This document shows positions 9,369 through 18,613 of a stretch of 64,000 bases of DNA, piece after piece. Both the position numbers and the translations under genes were made by a program. Below the pieces are notes generated by a model that saw nothing but the letters and a program-made list of their open reading frames with translations, made no database searches and had not been told where the DNA came from. Origin of the DNA: Halodesulfurarchaeum formicicum (GTDB lineage: Archaea; Halobacteriota; Halobacteria; Halobacteriales; Halobacteriaceae); NCBI RefSeq assembly GCF_001886955.1, contig NZ_CP016804.1, forward strand, positions 124,001-188,000, given 5' to 3'. How positions within the stretch are numbered: the stretch's first letter is position 1; the number at the start of each line of letters is the position of its first letter.

Positions 9369-10450
9369 CCCAGCACGCCGGCGGTGATCGCCACGTAGGC
9401 GAGGCCGAACTGGATGGCATCGTACGTGCCATGGACCAGGGCGGGCACCACGACGTTCTCCGTTCGTTCGTAAACGACCCCCAGCACCAGCGAGATCCCG
9501 AACAGCCGCAAGAGCGTCGCGAAGATCGCCGGCGGTGGGCCGGTCGCATAGGCGGGCAGGTGAATCACGGTGAAGACGACCGTCGCCACGATCACTGCCG
9601 AAGGGCGGGAAAACGCGTCGTAGAGGTGTTTCTGAACGACGTTCCTGGAGAGCAGCTCCTCGCCCGGCCCGATCGCGAGCCACGAGAGCGGGATGAACGC
9701 GAGCAGAATCACCGGATCCTCCCGGGCCTGCTCGATGAGTCCGTGTTCCACGGATGGAACGCCCACGAGCTCCGCGAGCCAGCCCGAGACCCCCAGGATC
9801 ACGAACATCGCGATCGTGCCCCCGATCACGTACAGCCAGTCCCGTCGGGTCGGCCAGGCCACGTCGAAGAAGTCCCAGCCCCGATCGGTCCGGATGACAT
9901 AGCCCACGGCGACCACGCCCAGCCCGACGCTGAACGCCGCGGTCGCAACCCCGTTGCTGGCGATGGAGCCACCGGGGAACAGTGCCAGGACGGCGACCGT
10001 CGAGAACGCAAACCCGACCAGCAAGCCGGTGAGTCCGATGAACAGCGCCGTCGAGGTGGCGTGGCTGCGAACCAAGACTTGCGCCCGATCCTGTCCCAGA
10101 TAGTCGGCGTAGGCGATGCCGACTCCCAGCACGCCGACGACGAACGCCACTGGCACCCCGGGGCCGACTCCCGGGTCGGCCATCGCCGATGGGTGAAGCG
10201 TCGCGGCCCCGGCGGCGGTTGCCAGGCCCCCAGCGCCCACGCCCGCGAGCAGACTCCACCGGCGATCGGTGGCTCCGTAGCGTCGCGCCGCAAAGCCCAC
10301 GAGCGAGAGCAGGCCGAAGAGCACCCCTGGCAGACTCTCTACCGGGCCGACGGCGACGAGGTTCGTCCACCGGAGAAACCCAGTCCCCAGGCCGAGCCCA
10401 CCCAGGACGAACCCGAGGGCGGGCGCGAAGTCTCCGCGATCCCGGCTCAT
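9365..10450 (-). CDS. CPBP-family intramembrane metalloprotease
   Basis: 361-residue polytopic membrane protein with about 9-10 hydrophobic helices. The C-terminal third carries the CPBP (Abi/CAAX protease) signature: EE-x3-R as GPGEELLSRN, then a histidine in TVIHLPAY and a final HGTYDAI. These residues form the glutamate/histidine active site in the family. Substrate unknown; family members process prenylated peptides, bacteriocin-like peptides or membrane regulators. It lies 3 nt downstream of pgi on the same strand, so the two form an operon. Confidence 0.9.
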   Translation of the reverse strand: MSRDRGDFAPALGFVLGGLGLGTGFLRWTNLVAVGPVESLPGVLFGLLSLVGFAARRYGATDRRWSLLAGVGAGGLATAAGAATLHPSAMADPGVGPGVPVAFVVGVLGVGIAYADYLGQDRAQVLVRSHATSTALFIGLTGLLVGFAFSTVAVLALFPGGSIASNGVATAAFSVGLGVVAVGYVIRTDRGWDFFDVAWPTRRDWLYVIGGTIAMFVILGVSGWLAELVGVPSVEHGLIEQAREDPVILLAFIPLSWLAIGPGEELLSRNVVQKHLYDAFSRPSAVIVATVVFTVIHLPAYATGPPPAIFATLLRLFGISLVLGVVYERTENVVVPALVHGTYDAIQFGLAYVAITAGVLG

Positions 10451-10453
10451 GAG

Positions 10454-11749
10454 TTACTGGGACTCGGGCCCGGTGCGAACCGAAAGCCCGTCCACCGTTT
10501 CGAGGGTTTGCTCGCCGCGCAGGAGCGCTCGGGCGGTGTCCTTGCCCCACTCGACGGCGGGTTGTGTGAAGGTGTCGACGCCAGCGAGTTCGCCGGCCAT
10601 GATACACGCCGCCTCCATCGTGTAGAGCAGTTCGCCGATCCCGGCCGGGTCGAGCGCGTCGATCTCGATCCGGATGGCCGGCACGCCGGCTTTCCGGAGG
10701 CTGGCCTCGGTCGCGTCGAACTCCGCATCGATCAGTGCCCGGAGGTCGCTGCCGCCAAGGTAGTCGATGGCGTCCTGGTCGGTCTCCGGAATCGGGACGG
10801 AGGGCCGTTCGCGTGGGCGCACGAGCGTGACGACCTTGTCCTTCGGACCGGCGCGGTAGAGCTGGAGTTGCGAGTGCTGATCGGTCGCACCGAGGGCCCG
10901 TGCCGGGGTCTGCCCGCGCCCGTCCTTGCCCAGGCTCTCGGCCCAGAGCTGAGCGAACCACTCCGCGAAGGCTTCCAAGGATTCGGCGTAGGGCATCATC
11001 GCCGCGACGTTCGCGCCCCGCGCTTCGAGGGCGTACATCGTCGCGCCGTAGGCGTAGGCCGGGGACTCGAACAGCGAGTCCGCGAGGCTCGCTTCGGCCT
11101 GGCGACCGCCGGCCAGGATGGCCTCGAGATCGAGCCCCTGGAAGGCTGCGGCGGCCAGGCCGACAGCGGAGAGCGCGGAGAACCGTCCGGGGACCCCCTC
11201 CGGGACGGTGAGCGTCGGGAGGTCGTGGCGGTCGGCGAGGGTCGCGAGTGGCCCCGACTCGCCGGTGGTGACGACGGTCCGCTCGGTCCACTCCACCCCC
11301 GCTGTCTCCATGGCTTCACGGACGACCAGGAAGTTCGCGAGGGTCTCGGCGGTCCTCCCGGAGCGGGAGACGACGTTCATCGCGGTCTCGGAGAGGTCAA
11401 TATCCGCGAGCAAAGCCTCGATCGCGGCGGGGTCGACGTTATCGAGGGAGTAGGTCGCTCCGTCGCCGTCCAGGGCCTCGGTGATCGTCGCCGCGCCCAA
11501 TGCGCTCCCGCCGATTCCGATCGTCAGCCAGTTCTCCGCCGGTGTGACCGACTCGACGGCCGCTTCGATCGGTTCCGGGTCCGTTTCGTCGGGCAGATTC
11601 AGGGCTGCATAGCCGTGTTCGTCCTGTTCCCGACCGGTCGCGATGCGCTCGGCGGCCGAACGCACCGCCGCGTCGAGTTCCTCCAGATCGGCTCGCGGCA
11701 CGCCGATAGGGCTGTGTTCGGCCAGCGCGCTCTCGATGGTCACTTCCAT
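10454..11749 (-). CDS. pgi: Glucose-6-phosphate isomerase
   Basis: Interconverts glucose-6-phosphate and fructose-6-phosphate. 431 residues, the haloarchaeal/bacterial PGI superfamily and not the cupin type of some Euryarchaea. The SIS-domain phosphate-binding motifs are visible (IGIGGSALGAATI; VVSRSGRTAETLANFL). The C-terminal lysine and histidine region (GATDQHSQLQLYRAGPKDKVVTL) fits the catalytic part. In haloarchaea it serves gluconeogenesis and storage/glycan sugars more than classical glycolysis. First gene of an operon with the CPBP protease. Confidence 0.95.
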   Translation of the reverse strand: MEVTIESALAEHSPIGVPRADLEELDAAVRSAAERIATGREQDEHGYAALNLPDETDPEPIEAAVESVTPAENWLTIGIGGSALGAATITEALDGDGATYSLDNVDPAAIEALLADIDLSETAMNVVSRSGRTAETLANFLVVREAMETAGVEWTERTVVTTGESGPLATLADRHDLPTLTVPEGVPGRFSALSAVGLAAAAFQGLDLEAILAGGRQAEASLADSLFESPAYAYGATMYALEARGANVAAMMPYAESLEAFAEWFAQLWAESLGKDGRGQTPARALGATDQHSQLQLYRAGPKDKVVTLVRPRERPSVPIPETDQDAIDYLGGSDLRALIDAEFDATEASLRKAGVPAIRIEIDALDPAGIGELLYTMEAACIMAGELAGVDTFTQPAVEWGKDTARALLRGEQTLETVDGLSVRTGPESQ

Positions 11750-11792
11750 ACCCTCGGGTGGACCGCGGGCCTAAGGCGTTTTCCGGTTCTCC

Positions 11793-12395
11793 CTAGCGCG
11801 TGCGTTGCACCAGCTCCCGAATCGGCGTCTCGCGCCAGTCGACCCGGCCGCGGCTCAACACGCCCACGACGATCGCACCCACCGCGTCGAAGAGCAGGTC
11901 GAGGATCGTGTCCTGGAGCCCGTACTGGACGAGCAAGGGCTGGTGGCCGAGCCAGCTTGCGAGCAGCCGCCCCACGAACTCCAGGACCTCCCAGAGCACC
12001 CCCGCGGCCATCGTAAAAAGGACCACGTACACGAAGAGGAAGTCCGCAGGGAGCGTGATTCCCGGGGCCTGCTCCTCGAAAGCCCGGGCGAAGGCATAGC
12101 CCACACTCGCAACCAGCGTCGCCGAGAGGGTGTGGGTGAGGTGATCCCACCACCAGACCGTGGTGTACGGGCCCGCCATGCCGAGGGTGTGGAGGAGGAC
12201 CGCGACGGCGACCCAGAGGACGACTGTGGTCGGGAAGGAGACTCCATAGGCCCGTTTCAGGCCCGTCGGAAGTAGAGTCGTCCCGAGGCCGAGGAGGCCG
12301 TTCACGACGACGACCAGATCCATTGTCACCGTCCCGTAGATGACGACCAGGGCGATCGCCACCTGGATGGCACGGATGAGTCCCGTGAGGAGCAC
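11793..12395 (-). CDS. Integral membrane protein, DUF2238/YjdF-like
   Basis: 200 residues with about six hydrophobic helices. The central WWDHLTHTLSATLVASVGYAFAR and the later WEVLEFVGR and DTILDLLFDAVGAIVVG resemble the DUF2238 (YjdF) membrane family, in which His, Asp and Glu within the membrane part are conserved. Biochemical role unknown. A short gap separates its stop from the pgi start (44 bp), so it could head a three-gene unit with pgi and the CPBP gene. Divergent from the YdjM-like gene at 12483. Confidence 0.75.
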   Translation of the reverse strand: MLLTGLIRAIQVAIALVVIYGTVTMDLVVVVNGLLGLGTTLLPTGLKRAYGVSFPTTVVLWVAVAVLLHTLGMAGPYTTVWWWDHLTHTLSATLVASVGYAFARAFEEQAPGITLPADFLFVYVVLFTMAAGVLWEVLEFVGRLLASWLGHQPLLVQYGLQDTILDLLFDAVGAIVVGVLSRGRVDWRETPIRELVQRTR

Positions 12396-12482
12396 GGCTA
12401 GCGGCCTGTAAGTTCCGGGGGCCTATAACTCGCCATTCTGACCTCGAACAGGCGACAGTCATATACCCGCTCGCGCTGTAGG

Positions 12483-13121
12483 ATGGCCACGATGATGGCG
12501 ACCACCCACGCGCTCGTGGGAATCGCGATCGCAGCGGCGGCCGCCGTGGCGGTTCCCGAAGTCACGCTTCTGGGATTTATCGCGGCTGCCGCTGGCGGCG
12601 TGTTTCCCGACCTGGACCTGTACGCTGGCCATCGCCGGACGCTGCACTATCCAGTTTACTTCGGTCTCGCAGCGGTCCCAGCGGTTTTGCTGGCACTGGT
12701 GGTCGCCACGCCGGTCGCCTGGGCGCTGGCTCTTTTCCTCCTCGCCGCGGCGGCCCACTCGATCATGGATGCGGCTGGTGGTGGACTCGAACTCCGCCCC
12801 TGGCGGGGTCGCTCCCAGCGGGCCGTCTACAGCCACTATCACCGGCGATGGCTCCGACCTCGCCGGTACGTGCGCTACGACGGCGCGCCCGAGGACCTCG
12901 CGCTGGGTGCGATCGTGGCTGTGCCAGTACTGGTCACCGTCGAGGGCCCAATCGCGCTGGGTATCTGGGCGCTGCTGCTCGTCTCGGTCGTGTACACGTT
13001 GGTCCGCAAACCGATGGTCGCGGCCGCCGAGTGGCTGTTCGAACGGGTCCCGTCGACCGTACAGACCCGCCTCCCCGATCGGTTCCTCGAGGAGACTGTC
13101 AACGGAGATACGAAGTCTTAA
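12483..13121 (+). CDS. Membrane-bound metal-dependent hydrolase, YdjM family
   Basis: 212 residues with four hydrophobic helices. Family motifs are clear: TTHALVG near the N-terminus, GGVFPDLDL, HRRTLHYPVYF and AAHSIMDAAGG. Together they make the His/Asp metal site of the YdjM (LexA-regulated, inner-membrane hydrolase) family. The substrate is unknown; members are probably phospholipid or glycan phosphodiesterase-like. It sits 25 nt before secF on the same strand, so co-transcription is likely though no functional link is known. Confidence 0.85.
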   Translation: MATMMATTHALVGIAIAAAAAVAVPEVTLLGFIAAAAGGVFPDLDLYAGHRRTLHYPVYFGLAAVPAVLLALVVATPVAWALALFLLAAAAHSIMDAAGGGLELRPWRGRSQRAVYSHYHRRWLRPRRYVRYDGAPEDLALGAIVAVPVLVTVEGPIALGIWALLLVSVVYTLVRKPMVAAAEWLFERVPSTVQTRLPDRFLEETVNGDTKS

Positions 13122-13146
13122 CCCGGGCCCCGCCTCACACGCCGAT

Positions 13147-14007
13147 ATGCCGCAGTTCGAGGTCCCGGAAGTCGATTACAGCCGGTACTCGAACCGCCAG
13201 CTCGTGGCGGTCCCGCTGGCGGTCCTCGTTGTCGCCGTGTTGATCGTCGGCGGAATGTGGGCGATCACCGGGTCACCGGCCCATATGGGGGTCGATTTCG
13301 CCGGTGGCTCAGAGCTCACCGTCGAATCCTCACTTTCACAGGCGGATATCGCCGCCCAGTTCGACGAACCGGTGGTCTCCGTCCAGGGAATCGAGGGACA
13401 GAACACCTACGTCGTGACCTTCGAGACGGCGAATGTTGATTCGGTCAGGGCAACCGCCGAGAGCGCTGATGGCCTCACGGTCCTCGGGAGTGGTGAGACA
13501 TCCGCGATCTTCGGCGACGAGAACAAGAAGTGGGCGATCATCGGGCTCGCGATCGCCTTCCTGGGGATGAGTGTGCTCGCCTTTGCTCTCTTCCGGACGT
13601 TCATTCCCAGCCTGGCGATCGTGGTCTCGGCCTTTTCCGACATGCTCGTTCCGATCGCCGTCCTCAACCTGCTGGGTATCAGACTCTCGCTTGGGACCGT
13701 CGCGGCGCTGTTGATGCTCATCGGGTACTCCGTGGACTCGGACATTTTGTTGACCAACCACGTGCTCCGACGCTCCGGGGACTTCTACGAGTCGACCTAC
13801 CGGGCGATGCAGACCGGGGTGACAATGACCGTGACCTCGATCGCCGCGATGGCCGTGATGGCCGTCGCCGCGACGTTCTTCGGGATCGACCTCATGGCCT
13901 CGATCGGACTGATCTTGGTCATCGGACTCACGACTGATCTGCTGAACACGTACATGTTCAACGTCTCCCTGCTTCGCTGGTACAAGTACGAGGGGGTGGC
14001 CCGATGA
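13147..14007 (+). CDS. secF: Protein-export membrane protein SecF
   Basis: 286 residues with six membrane helices: one at the N-terminus (AVPLAVLVVAVLIVGGM), an external domain beginning MGVDFAGGSELTVE, and five more. The signature regions MGVDFAGG and TVAALLMLIGYSVDSDILLTNHVL are those of archaeal SecF. With SecD it uses the ion gradient to assist late protein export and membrane-protein maturation. The start is the ATG at MPQFEVPEVD. Its stop overlaps the secD start (ATGA), giving coupled translation. Confidence 0.96.
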   Translation: MPQFEVPEVDYSRYSNRQLVAVPLAVLVVAVLIVGGMWAITGSPAHMGVDFAGGSELTVESSLSQADIAAQFDEPVVSVQGIEGQNTYVVTFETANVDSVRATAESADGLTVLGSGETSAIFGDENKKWAIIGLAIAFLGMSVLAFALFRTFIPSLAIVVSAFSDMLVPIAVLNLLGIRLSLGTVAALLMLIGYSVDSDILLTNHVLRRSGDFYESTYRAMQTGVTMTVTSIAAMAVMAVAATFFGIDLMASIGLILVIGLTTDLLNTYMFNVSLLRWYKYEGVAR

Positions 14008-15551
14008 GCGCCATCCGCGAGAACTGGCGCCTGGTCCTGCTCGTGGTCCTGGTCGTCCTGAGTTCGGTCGCGCTGTTCGTCCCGGGGGCCCCGGCCGGCA
14101 GCACTGGAGAACAGGTCGCCGAATCGGACGCGACGACGAACCTGCAGTACGGTATCGAACTCAGCGGCGGGACCCGAATTCGGGCCCCACCGGTCGGGAT
14201 CACGGCCGAGGAGGTGCGCGTTTCTGTCGAGGAGGAGACGGCCCTCACGGCCTCACTCGCCGATCGCCTGGAAATCGACCCGATCGACATCCGGGTCGCA
14301 AACGAGACCAACACCGTCGAAGTGTTCACGAAGGACGTCTCTGGGGACGAACTGCGGAGCGCACTCGAAGCTGAGGGCTATGACCCCGGCACGGTCCGGG
14401 ACGGAGTGACCGATGAGACGGCCACCGATCTCGTCGAACGCGTGGAGGAGAAGCTAAGCGAGTCCGCACTCAGCGGGGGTTCGGTCCAGAAGATCACGCT
14501 TGGTGGACGACAGGTTATCAGTATCACGGCCCCCGATCGGGACCGTGAGGAACTCGTCAGGATTCTGGAGGACCGCGGTGTCGTCCGGATCTACGCGGTC
14601 TCGCAGAACGAGAGCGGTGCCTACGAGCCGACACAGGTCCTGAACCAGGACGAGTTTGCCCGCGTCGGGTCGGCGACGACAAACCAGGACGGTGAACCTG
14701 GCGTGCAGGTCACGATCGCGGAGGCGAGTGCGGAGTCCTTCTCCCAGGAGATGGTCGAACTCGGCTTCGGCGACGGTTCGACCTGTACCGCAGCGGCCGA
14801 GGAGCACGACTCGATCGAGAGCATCGAGGGGGACTGTATGGTCACGACGCTGAACGGGAACCCCGTCTTCGTCGGGGGCGTGGAGCCCGGACTGGGCGAG
14901 GACTTCCGGAGTGGCGACTTCGCCAAGAGCCCCACCTTCACCATGACCACCACCTCGATGGAGGAGGCCCGAAACCTCGAACTCAGCCTGAAGGCCGGGC
15001 GACTGCCGGCACCGCTGGACTTCGAGAACTCCGACAGCCTCTCGCTCTCGCCCGCGCTGGCTGACCGGTTCAAGAGCAACTCGCTGATCGTCGGTATCCT
15101 GGCGGTCATCGCGGTGAGCCTGGTCGTCTACGGCCGCTATCGTCGGCCCGAGGTGGCCGCGCCGATGGTCGTGACCGCCCTCTCGGAGGTCTATCTCCTG
15201 CTCGGCTTCGTCGCCTTCGTCCAGTACCCGCTCAATCTCTCACACATCGCCGGGTTCATCGCGGTCATCGGGACGGGGGTGGACGACCTGGTGATCATCG
15301 CCGACGAGATCCTCCAGCAGGGGAACGTGGCGACCGGTCGGGTCTTCCAGAGTCGCTTCCGGAAGGCCTTCTGGGTGATCGGGGCGGCCGCCGCCACGAC
15401 CATCGTGGCGATGAGTCCGCTCACGGTGCTCTCGCTGGGTGATCTCTCCGGCTTTGCCATCATTACCATCGTCGGGGTCCTCATCGGGGTCTTCATCACC
15501 CGCCCGGCCTACGGTGACATTCTGCGCCACCTGGTCGTCTCCGAGGACTAA
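14004..15551 (+). CDS. secD: Protein-export membrane protein SecD
   Basis: 515 residues. N-terminal helix (LVLLVVLVVLSSVALFV), then a large external region starting with the archaeal QYGIELSGGTRIR motif, then five membrane helices with FIAVIGTGVDDLVIIADEIL. Partner of SecF in the haloarchaeal Sec complex. Overlaps secF by 4 nt. The stop TAA overlaps the stop of the convergent rnhB (CTAA), so there is no room for a 3' untranslated region without antisense overlap. Confidence 0.96.
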   Translation: MSAIRENWRLVLLVVLVVLSSVALFVPGAPAGSTGEQVAESDATTNLQYGIELSGGTRIRAPPVGITAEEVRVSVEEETALTASLADRLEIDPIDIRVANETNTVEVFTKDVSGDELRSALEAEGYDPGTVRDGVTDETATDLVERVEEKLSESALSGGSVQKITLGGRQVISITAPDRDREELVRILEDRGVVRIYAVSQNESGAYEPTQVLNQDEFARVGSATTNQDGEPGVQVTIAEASAESFSQEMVELGFGDGSTCTAAAEEHDSIESIEGDCMVTTLNGNPVFVGGVEPGLGEDFRSGDFAKSPTFTMTTTSMEEARNLELSLKAGRLPAPLDFENSDSLSLSPALADRFKSNSLIVGILAVIAVSLVVYGRYRRPEVAAPMVVTALSEVYLLLGFVAFVQYPLNLSHIAGFIAVIGTGVDDLVIIADEILQQGNVATGRVFQSRFRKAFWVIGAAAATTIVAMSPLTVLSLGDLSGFAIITIVGVLIGVFITRPAYGDILRHLVVSED

Positions 15552-16192
15552 TCGAAGTCTTCGAGGCCAGTCTGGGTGGCCGCTGAAAGAATATCACTGC
15601 TCGTCTGCCAGGAGCGACGCGCGCAGTCGGGTAATTCGCCGGTTCGCTTTACGTAGGCTTCGAGAAACGATCGGGTGCGTTCGTCGCTTGGATAGCCACT
15701 GCCGAGGTCGGTCCCGTACTCGGCACGGAGCGCCGCTACATGTGTGTCCCGGCTGACCTTCGCGATCACGCTTGCGGCCCCGACTAGGGGATAGGTCTCG
15801 TCGGCCCCGTGTTCGGCCTGAATCCGCACGTCCGTGTCAACTCGCTTCTCGACCCGTCGCCCGAACCGCTCGGCGTCAACGTCCCCGGCGTCGACGTACC
15901 CTGTTTCTCCGCTCACCCCGGTCGCGTCGATGGCCTGGGCCTGGGCGCTGACGGTCAGGGTGTTCATGTCCGTCTCGGGATCGTCGATCCTCGCGACCGG
16001 GATCTCCGCGACGCCGATCGAGATGGCCTCCGCAGCCCGGAGTGTCGCCGCGAGCCGTTCCCGTCGCTGTGGGGTAAGTGTCTTCGAATCCGCGATCCCG
16101 TCCGGGAGATCCTCGGGGTCGGCGACGACAGCGGCCGCGAACATCGAACCGAGCACCGGTCCCTTGCCAGCCTCGTCGACCCCGAAGGGCAT
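15548..16192 (-). CDS. rnhB: Ribonuclease HII
   Basis: Removes RNA from RNA/DNA hybrids and single ribonucleotides from DNA. 214 residues. Starts MPFGVDEAGKGPVLG, which includes the catalytic Asp-Glu and the G(K/R)G motif. The third Asp lies in DSKTLT-following segments and the fourth in GYPSDERT, as in archaeal RNase HII. The start is the ATG immediately ahead of the motif. Divergent from nothing close; its upstream neighbour on the same strand is pus10 (24 bp gap), so they may share a transcript. Confidence 0.95.
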   Translation of the reverse strand: MPFGVDEAGKGPVLGSMFAAAVVADPEDLPDGIADSKTLTPQRRERLAATLRAAEAISIGVAEIPVARIDDPETDMNTLTVSAQAQAIDATGVSGETGYVDAGDVDAERFGRRVEKRVDTDVRIQAEHGADETYPLVGAASVIAKVSRDTHVAALRAEYGTDLGSGYPSDERTRSFLEAYVKRTGELPDCARRSWQTSSDILSAATQTGLEDFD

Positions 16193-16216
16193 ACGCTTTC
16201 CTCGCTCGGTGCCGGG

Positions 16217-17512
16217 TTAGCTCTTGGGACTTGGGGCCGTCCGGAAGTAGGCCTCGTCCTCGAAGGATTCGTCCTCGCCTTCGACGGCGAGCACGTCCAG
16301 GGCGGTGACGTGACAGGACACCCCGAGTTCGCCGGCCAGGCTCGGTTCGGTCCGCCCGTTGTCGGAGCTGACCAGTTCCTTCACGTAGAGTCCGCCTTCG
16401 CCGTGGATCTCGACGGTGGCCTCGGTCGGCGAGTCGAGGTCACCCTCGATGGCGTAGACGGAGCGGGTCCGGACCTTCGAGGCCCGGCGATGGTCGACCC
16501 GGGTCGGGGTCTCCTGCTCGATGGTCGCCCCGTCGAGGGCCTCAAGTGCCGCCGTGAGTGTGTCCTCGGTGATCGGCTCCTCGAAGCTCACCGTCGCCCG
16601 GTAGGTCTTGGAGGCCGGGAGGCGTTTCACCCGCTCGACACTCTCGTAGGTCGCGAGTCGTAGTCCCTCGACCTCGACTTTGCCGTCGGCGAAGTCATTG
16701 ATCTCGGCTTCGAGCGCATCGACGTCCGGAAATCGCTCCCGTGGCGCAGCGACCTCGATCACGAACGGCCGACCGGTCCCCAGCATCCGGGCGTCGATGT
16801 CCTCGCGACCGGCCCCGTGGAAGGTCGCGTCGCGGCCGTCCATGGCCGCCTCGACCGGCGGTGTGGTCAACTGTTCGACCGACTCGGGGTACTGATAGCC
16901 GGTTCCGTCACAGTACACACAGGGTTCGCCCGCTCGGGTGCCGCTGCCGTGACACTCCCGGCAGGGCCACTCGGTCTGTGGGATCCCCCGTTCGAGCTTG
17001 CGATAGCGGCCGTAGACGAACGCGGAGTTGATCGTCACGTCGACGGTTCCAGCGTCGACGTCGAGGAGCAACTGCACGTCAGGCCGTCCGAAGTCGACCT
17101 CGGCTCCCGTCTGCTGTCCGACCCGCTTGCCCACCTCGCGGTTCATCTCCGACCCGAGCCGTTCGCCGGCCGCTTCGTCCAGCCCGGCCAGTTCCCGAAG
17201 TAAGGTCTCGTTCTCCTCGATCAGCGGTGGGAGACGCGTCCCGACCTGGTAGGTCTCGAATTCCACGTCGCCGATGGCTTCGACGGCTCGATCGGCCCAG
17301 TCCTCGAAGGCCGCTGTCTCCCCCTCACAGACCCAGCACTCCTCGCTCGGCTCGAAGGGCTCGTCCGCGTCGAGGGCCACGGCGACCCGCAGGGCCCGGC
17401 CCCGTTCGGCGTTCGTCAGGCCGTGGCTCAGGTCGGCGAAGGGCCGCCCCAGACAGGGATCACAGACCGGCCCGTTCTCGAGGACCGCCGCCGCGTCCCG
17501 AAGTAGCGTCAT
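16217..17512 (-). CDS. pus10: tRNA pseudouridine synthase Pus10
   Basis: Makes pseudouridine 54 and 55 in the T-loop of archaeal tRNAs. 431 residues. N-terminal zinc site formed by C17-x2-C20 and C59-x2-C62, then a THUMP-containing region. A CxxC-G-x-G pair (PCRECHGSG...PCVYCDGTG) precedes the catalytic domain, whose motif GAGREDIDARMLGTGRPF contains the catalytic Asp. TrmY, which methylates the pseudouridine 54 made by this enzyme, is encoded about 1.1 kb away on the other strand. Confidence 0.95.
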   Translation of the reverse strand: MTLLRDAAAVLENGPVCDPCLGRPFADLSHGLTNAERGRALRVAVALDADEPFEPSEECWVCEGETAAFEDWADRAVEAIGDVEFETYQVGTRLPPLIEENETLLRELAGLDEAAGERLGSEMNREVGKRVGQQTGAEVDFGRPDVQLLLDVDAGTVDVTINSAFVYGRYRKLERGIPQTEWPCRECHGSGTRAGEPCVYCDGTGYQYPESVEQLTTPPVEAAMDGRDATFHGAGREDIDARMLGTGRPFVIEVAAPRERFPDVDALEAEINDFADGKVEVEGLRLATYESVERVKRLPASKTYRATVSFEEPITEDTLTAALEALDGATIEQETPTRVDHRRASKVRTRSVYAIEGDLDSPTEATVEIHGEGGLYVKELVSSDNGRTEPSLAGELGVSCHVTALDVLAVEGEDESFEDEAYFRTAPSPKS

Positions 17513-17600
17513 GCTCTCCCGTTACGCAGGCAGGGGTTCGTATGCTTCGGTCCGGTTTCAAGAGGTACATCTATGTGTTGGCCGGTTGACGGTCCACACG

Positions 17601-18593
17601 ATGGCCCTCCACGCAGTCGATGACCTTTCGGACGCGTATCGAGCGACGCGTGCCTTTCTCTTCCCCATCGAGTGGGGACGCTGGCTTCGACTGGCGCTCC
17701 TCTCGGTGTTCGTCGCGGGCACTAGCGGTGGCGGTGCCCCGTCGGGGAACGTCCAGATGCCCTTCAACGGTGGGACTACCCCCGGGCAGACCCCGGGTGG
17801 AGACCTCACGATGGACCAACTCGGGGCCCTGCTCTCACAACATCTCGGTGTCATCGCGCTGGTGGCCCTGGTCGGGCTTCTCGTCTTGCTCGTCGTCCAG
17901 TGGCTCGCGGCGACCTTCGAGTTTGCCTTCCTCGAATCGCTGCGAACCGACGAGGTACGGGTTCGCCGGTATGTGAGTGCCTTCCAGGGACTCGGGACGC
18001 GGCTGTTCGCGTTCCGCCTGGTGTTCGGCCTGCTCACGCTCCTGATCGTCGGGACCGTGCTCCTGCTCACCCTCGGTCCCATCCTCGCCGGTGTCGCCCC
18101 GGGCGGGCCGCTTCTGGTTCTGCTGCTCGTGATGCCGGTCTTGCTGGTCTTCGGGATCCTCGGCTCGATCGTCTATGTGTTCACGACCGCCTTCGTCGCC
18201 CCGATCATGCTCCTGGAGAATCGGGGTGTCATCTCGGCCTGGAAGCGGTTTTGGGGTGTCTTCAAGGCCGCCTGGAAGGACTTTCTGGTCTATCTCCTCG
18301 TCGGGCTCTTCCTGATGATCGGGATCGGGATCGTCGTGGGGATCGCCATGGCGGTGATCGGCATTGCAGTCGCGCTGCCGGTCGTGGCGGTGTTGATCGC
18401 CGCGGGCCCGCTCTGGGCCGGGCTTCTCGCCATCCCCTTCGCGATCGTGGGGATCGTCGCCTGGGCGCTGGTCCAGGTGCCGGTCCAGACCTACCTCCGG
18501 TACTGGGCCCTGCTGGTGCTGGGGGACGTCGAGCCCGAACTCGATCTCATTTCCGAGCAGCGCCAGGCCGTCAGAGGCGAAACGCCTTCGTGA
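17601..18593 (+). CDS. Haloarchaeal integral membrane protein, DUF7544-like
   Basis: 330 residues with about six strongly hydrophobic helices and a Gly/Pro/Thr-rich insert near residue 45-70 (GGTTPGQTPGGD). The start MALHAVDDLSDAYRATRAFL is typical of a membrane-protein family seen across haloarchaea (DUF7544) with no known function. The amphipathic N-terminus followed by the segment IEWGRWLRLALLSVFV suggests membrane insertion from the start. Divergent from pus10 (88-bp gap) and 20 nt before trmY, so probably co-transcribed with trmY. Confidence 0.8.
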   Translation: MALHAVDDLSDAYRATRAFLFPIEWGRWLRLALLSVFVAGTSGGGAPSGNVQMPFNGGTTPGQTPGGDLTMDQLGALLSQHLGVIALVALVGLLVLLVVQWLAATFEFAFLESLRTDEVRVRRYVSAFQGLGTRLFAFRLVFGLLTLLIVGTVLLLTLGPILAGVAPGGPLLVLLLVMPVLLVFGILGSIVYVFTTAFVAPIMLLENRGVISAWKRFWGVFKAAWKDFLVYLLVGLFLMIGIGIVVGIAMAVIGIAVALPVVAVLIAAGPLWAGLLAIPFAIVGIVAWALVQVPVQTYLRYWALLVLGDVEPELDLISEQRQAVRGETPS

Positions 18594-18613
18594 GCGGCCC
18601 CCGTGGGTAGGGT

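Noticed and set aside
9275-12016. A 913-codon open frame on the plus strand, antisense to the CPBP protease and pgi
   Set aside because: High-GC coding on one strand leaves long open frames on the other; the translation is low-complexity and matches no family, while both antisense genes have clear motifs.
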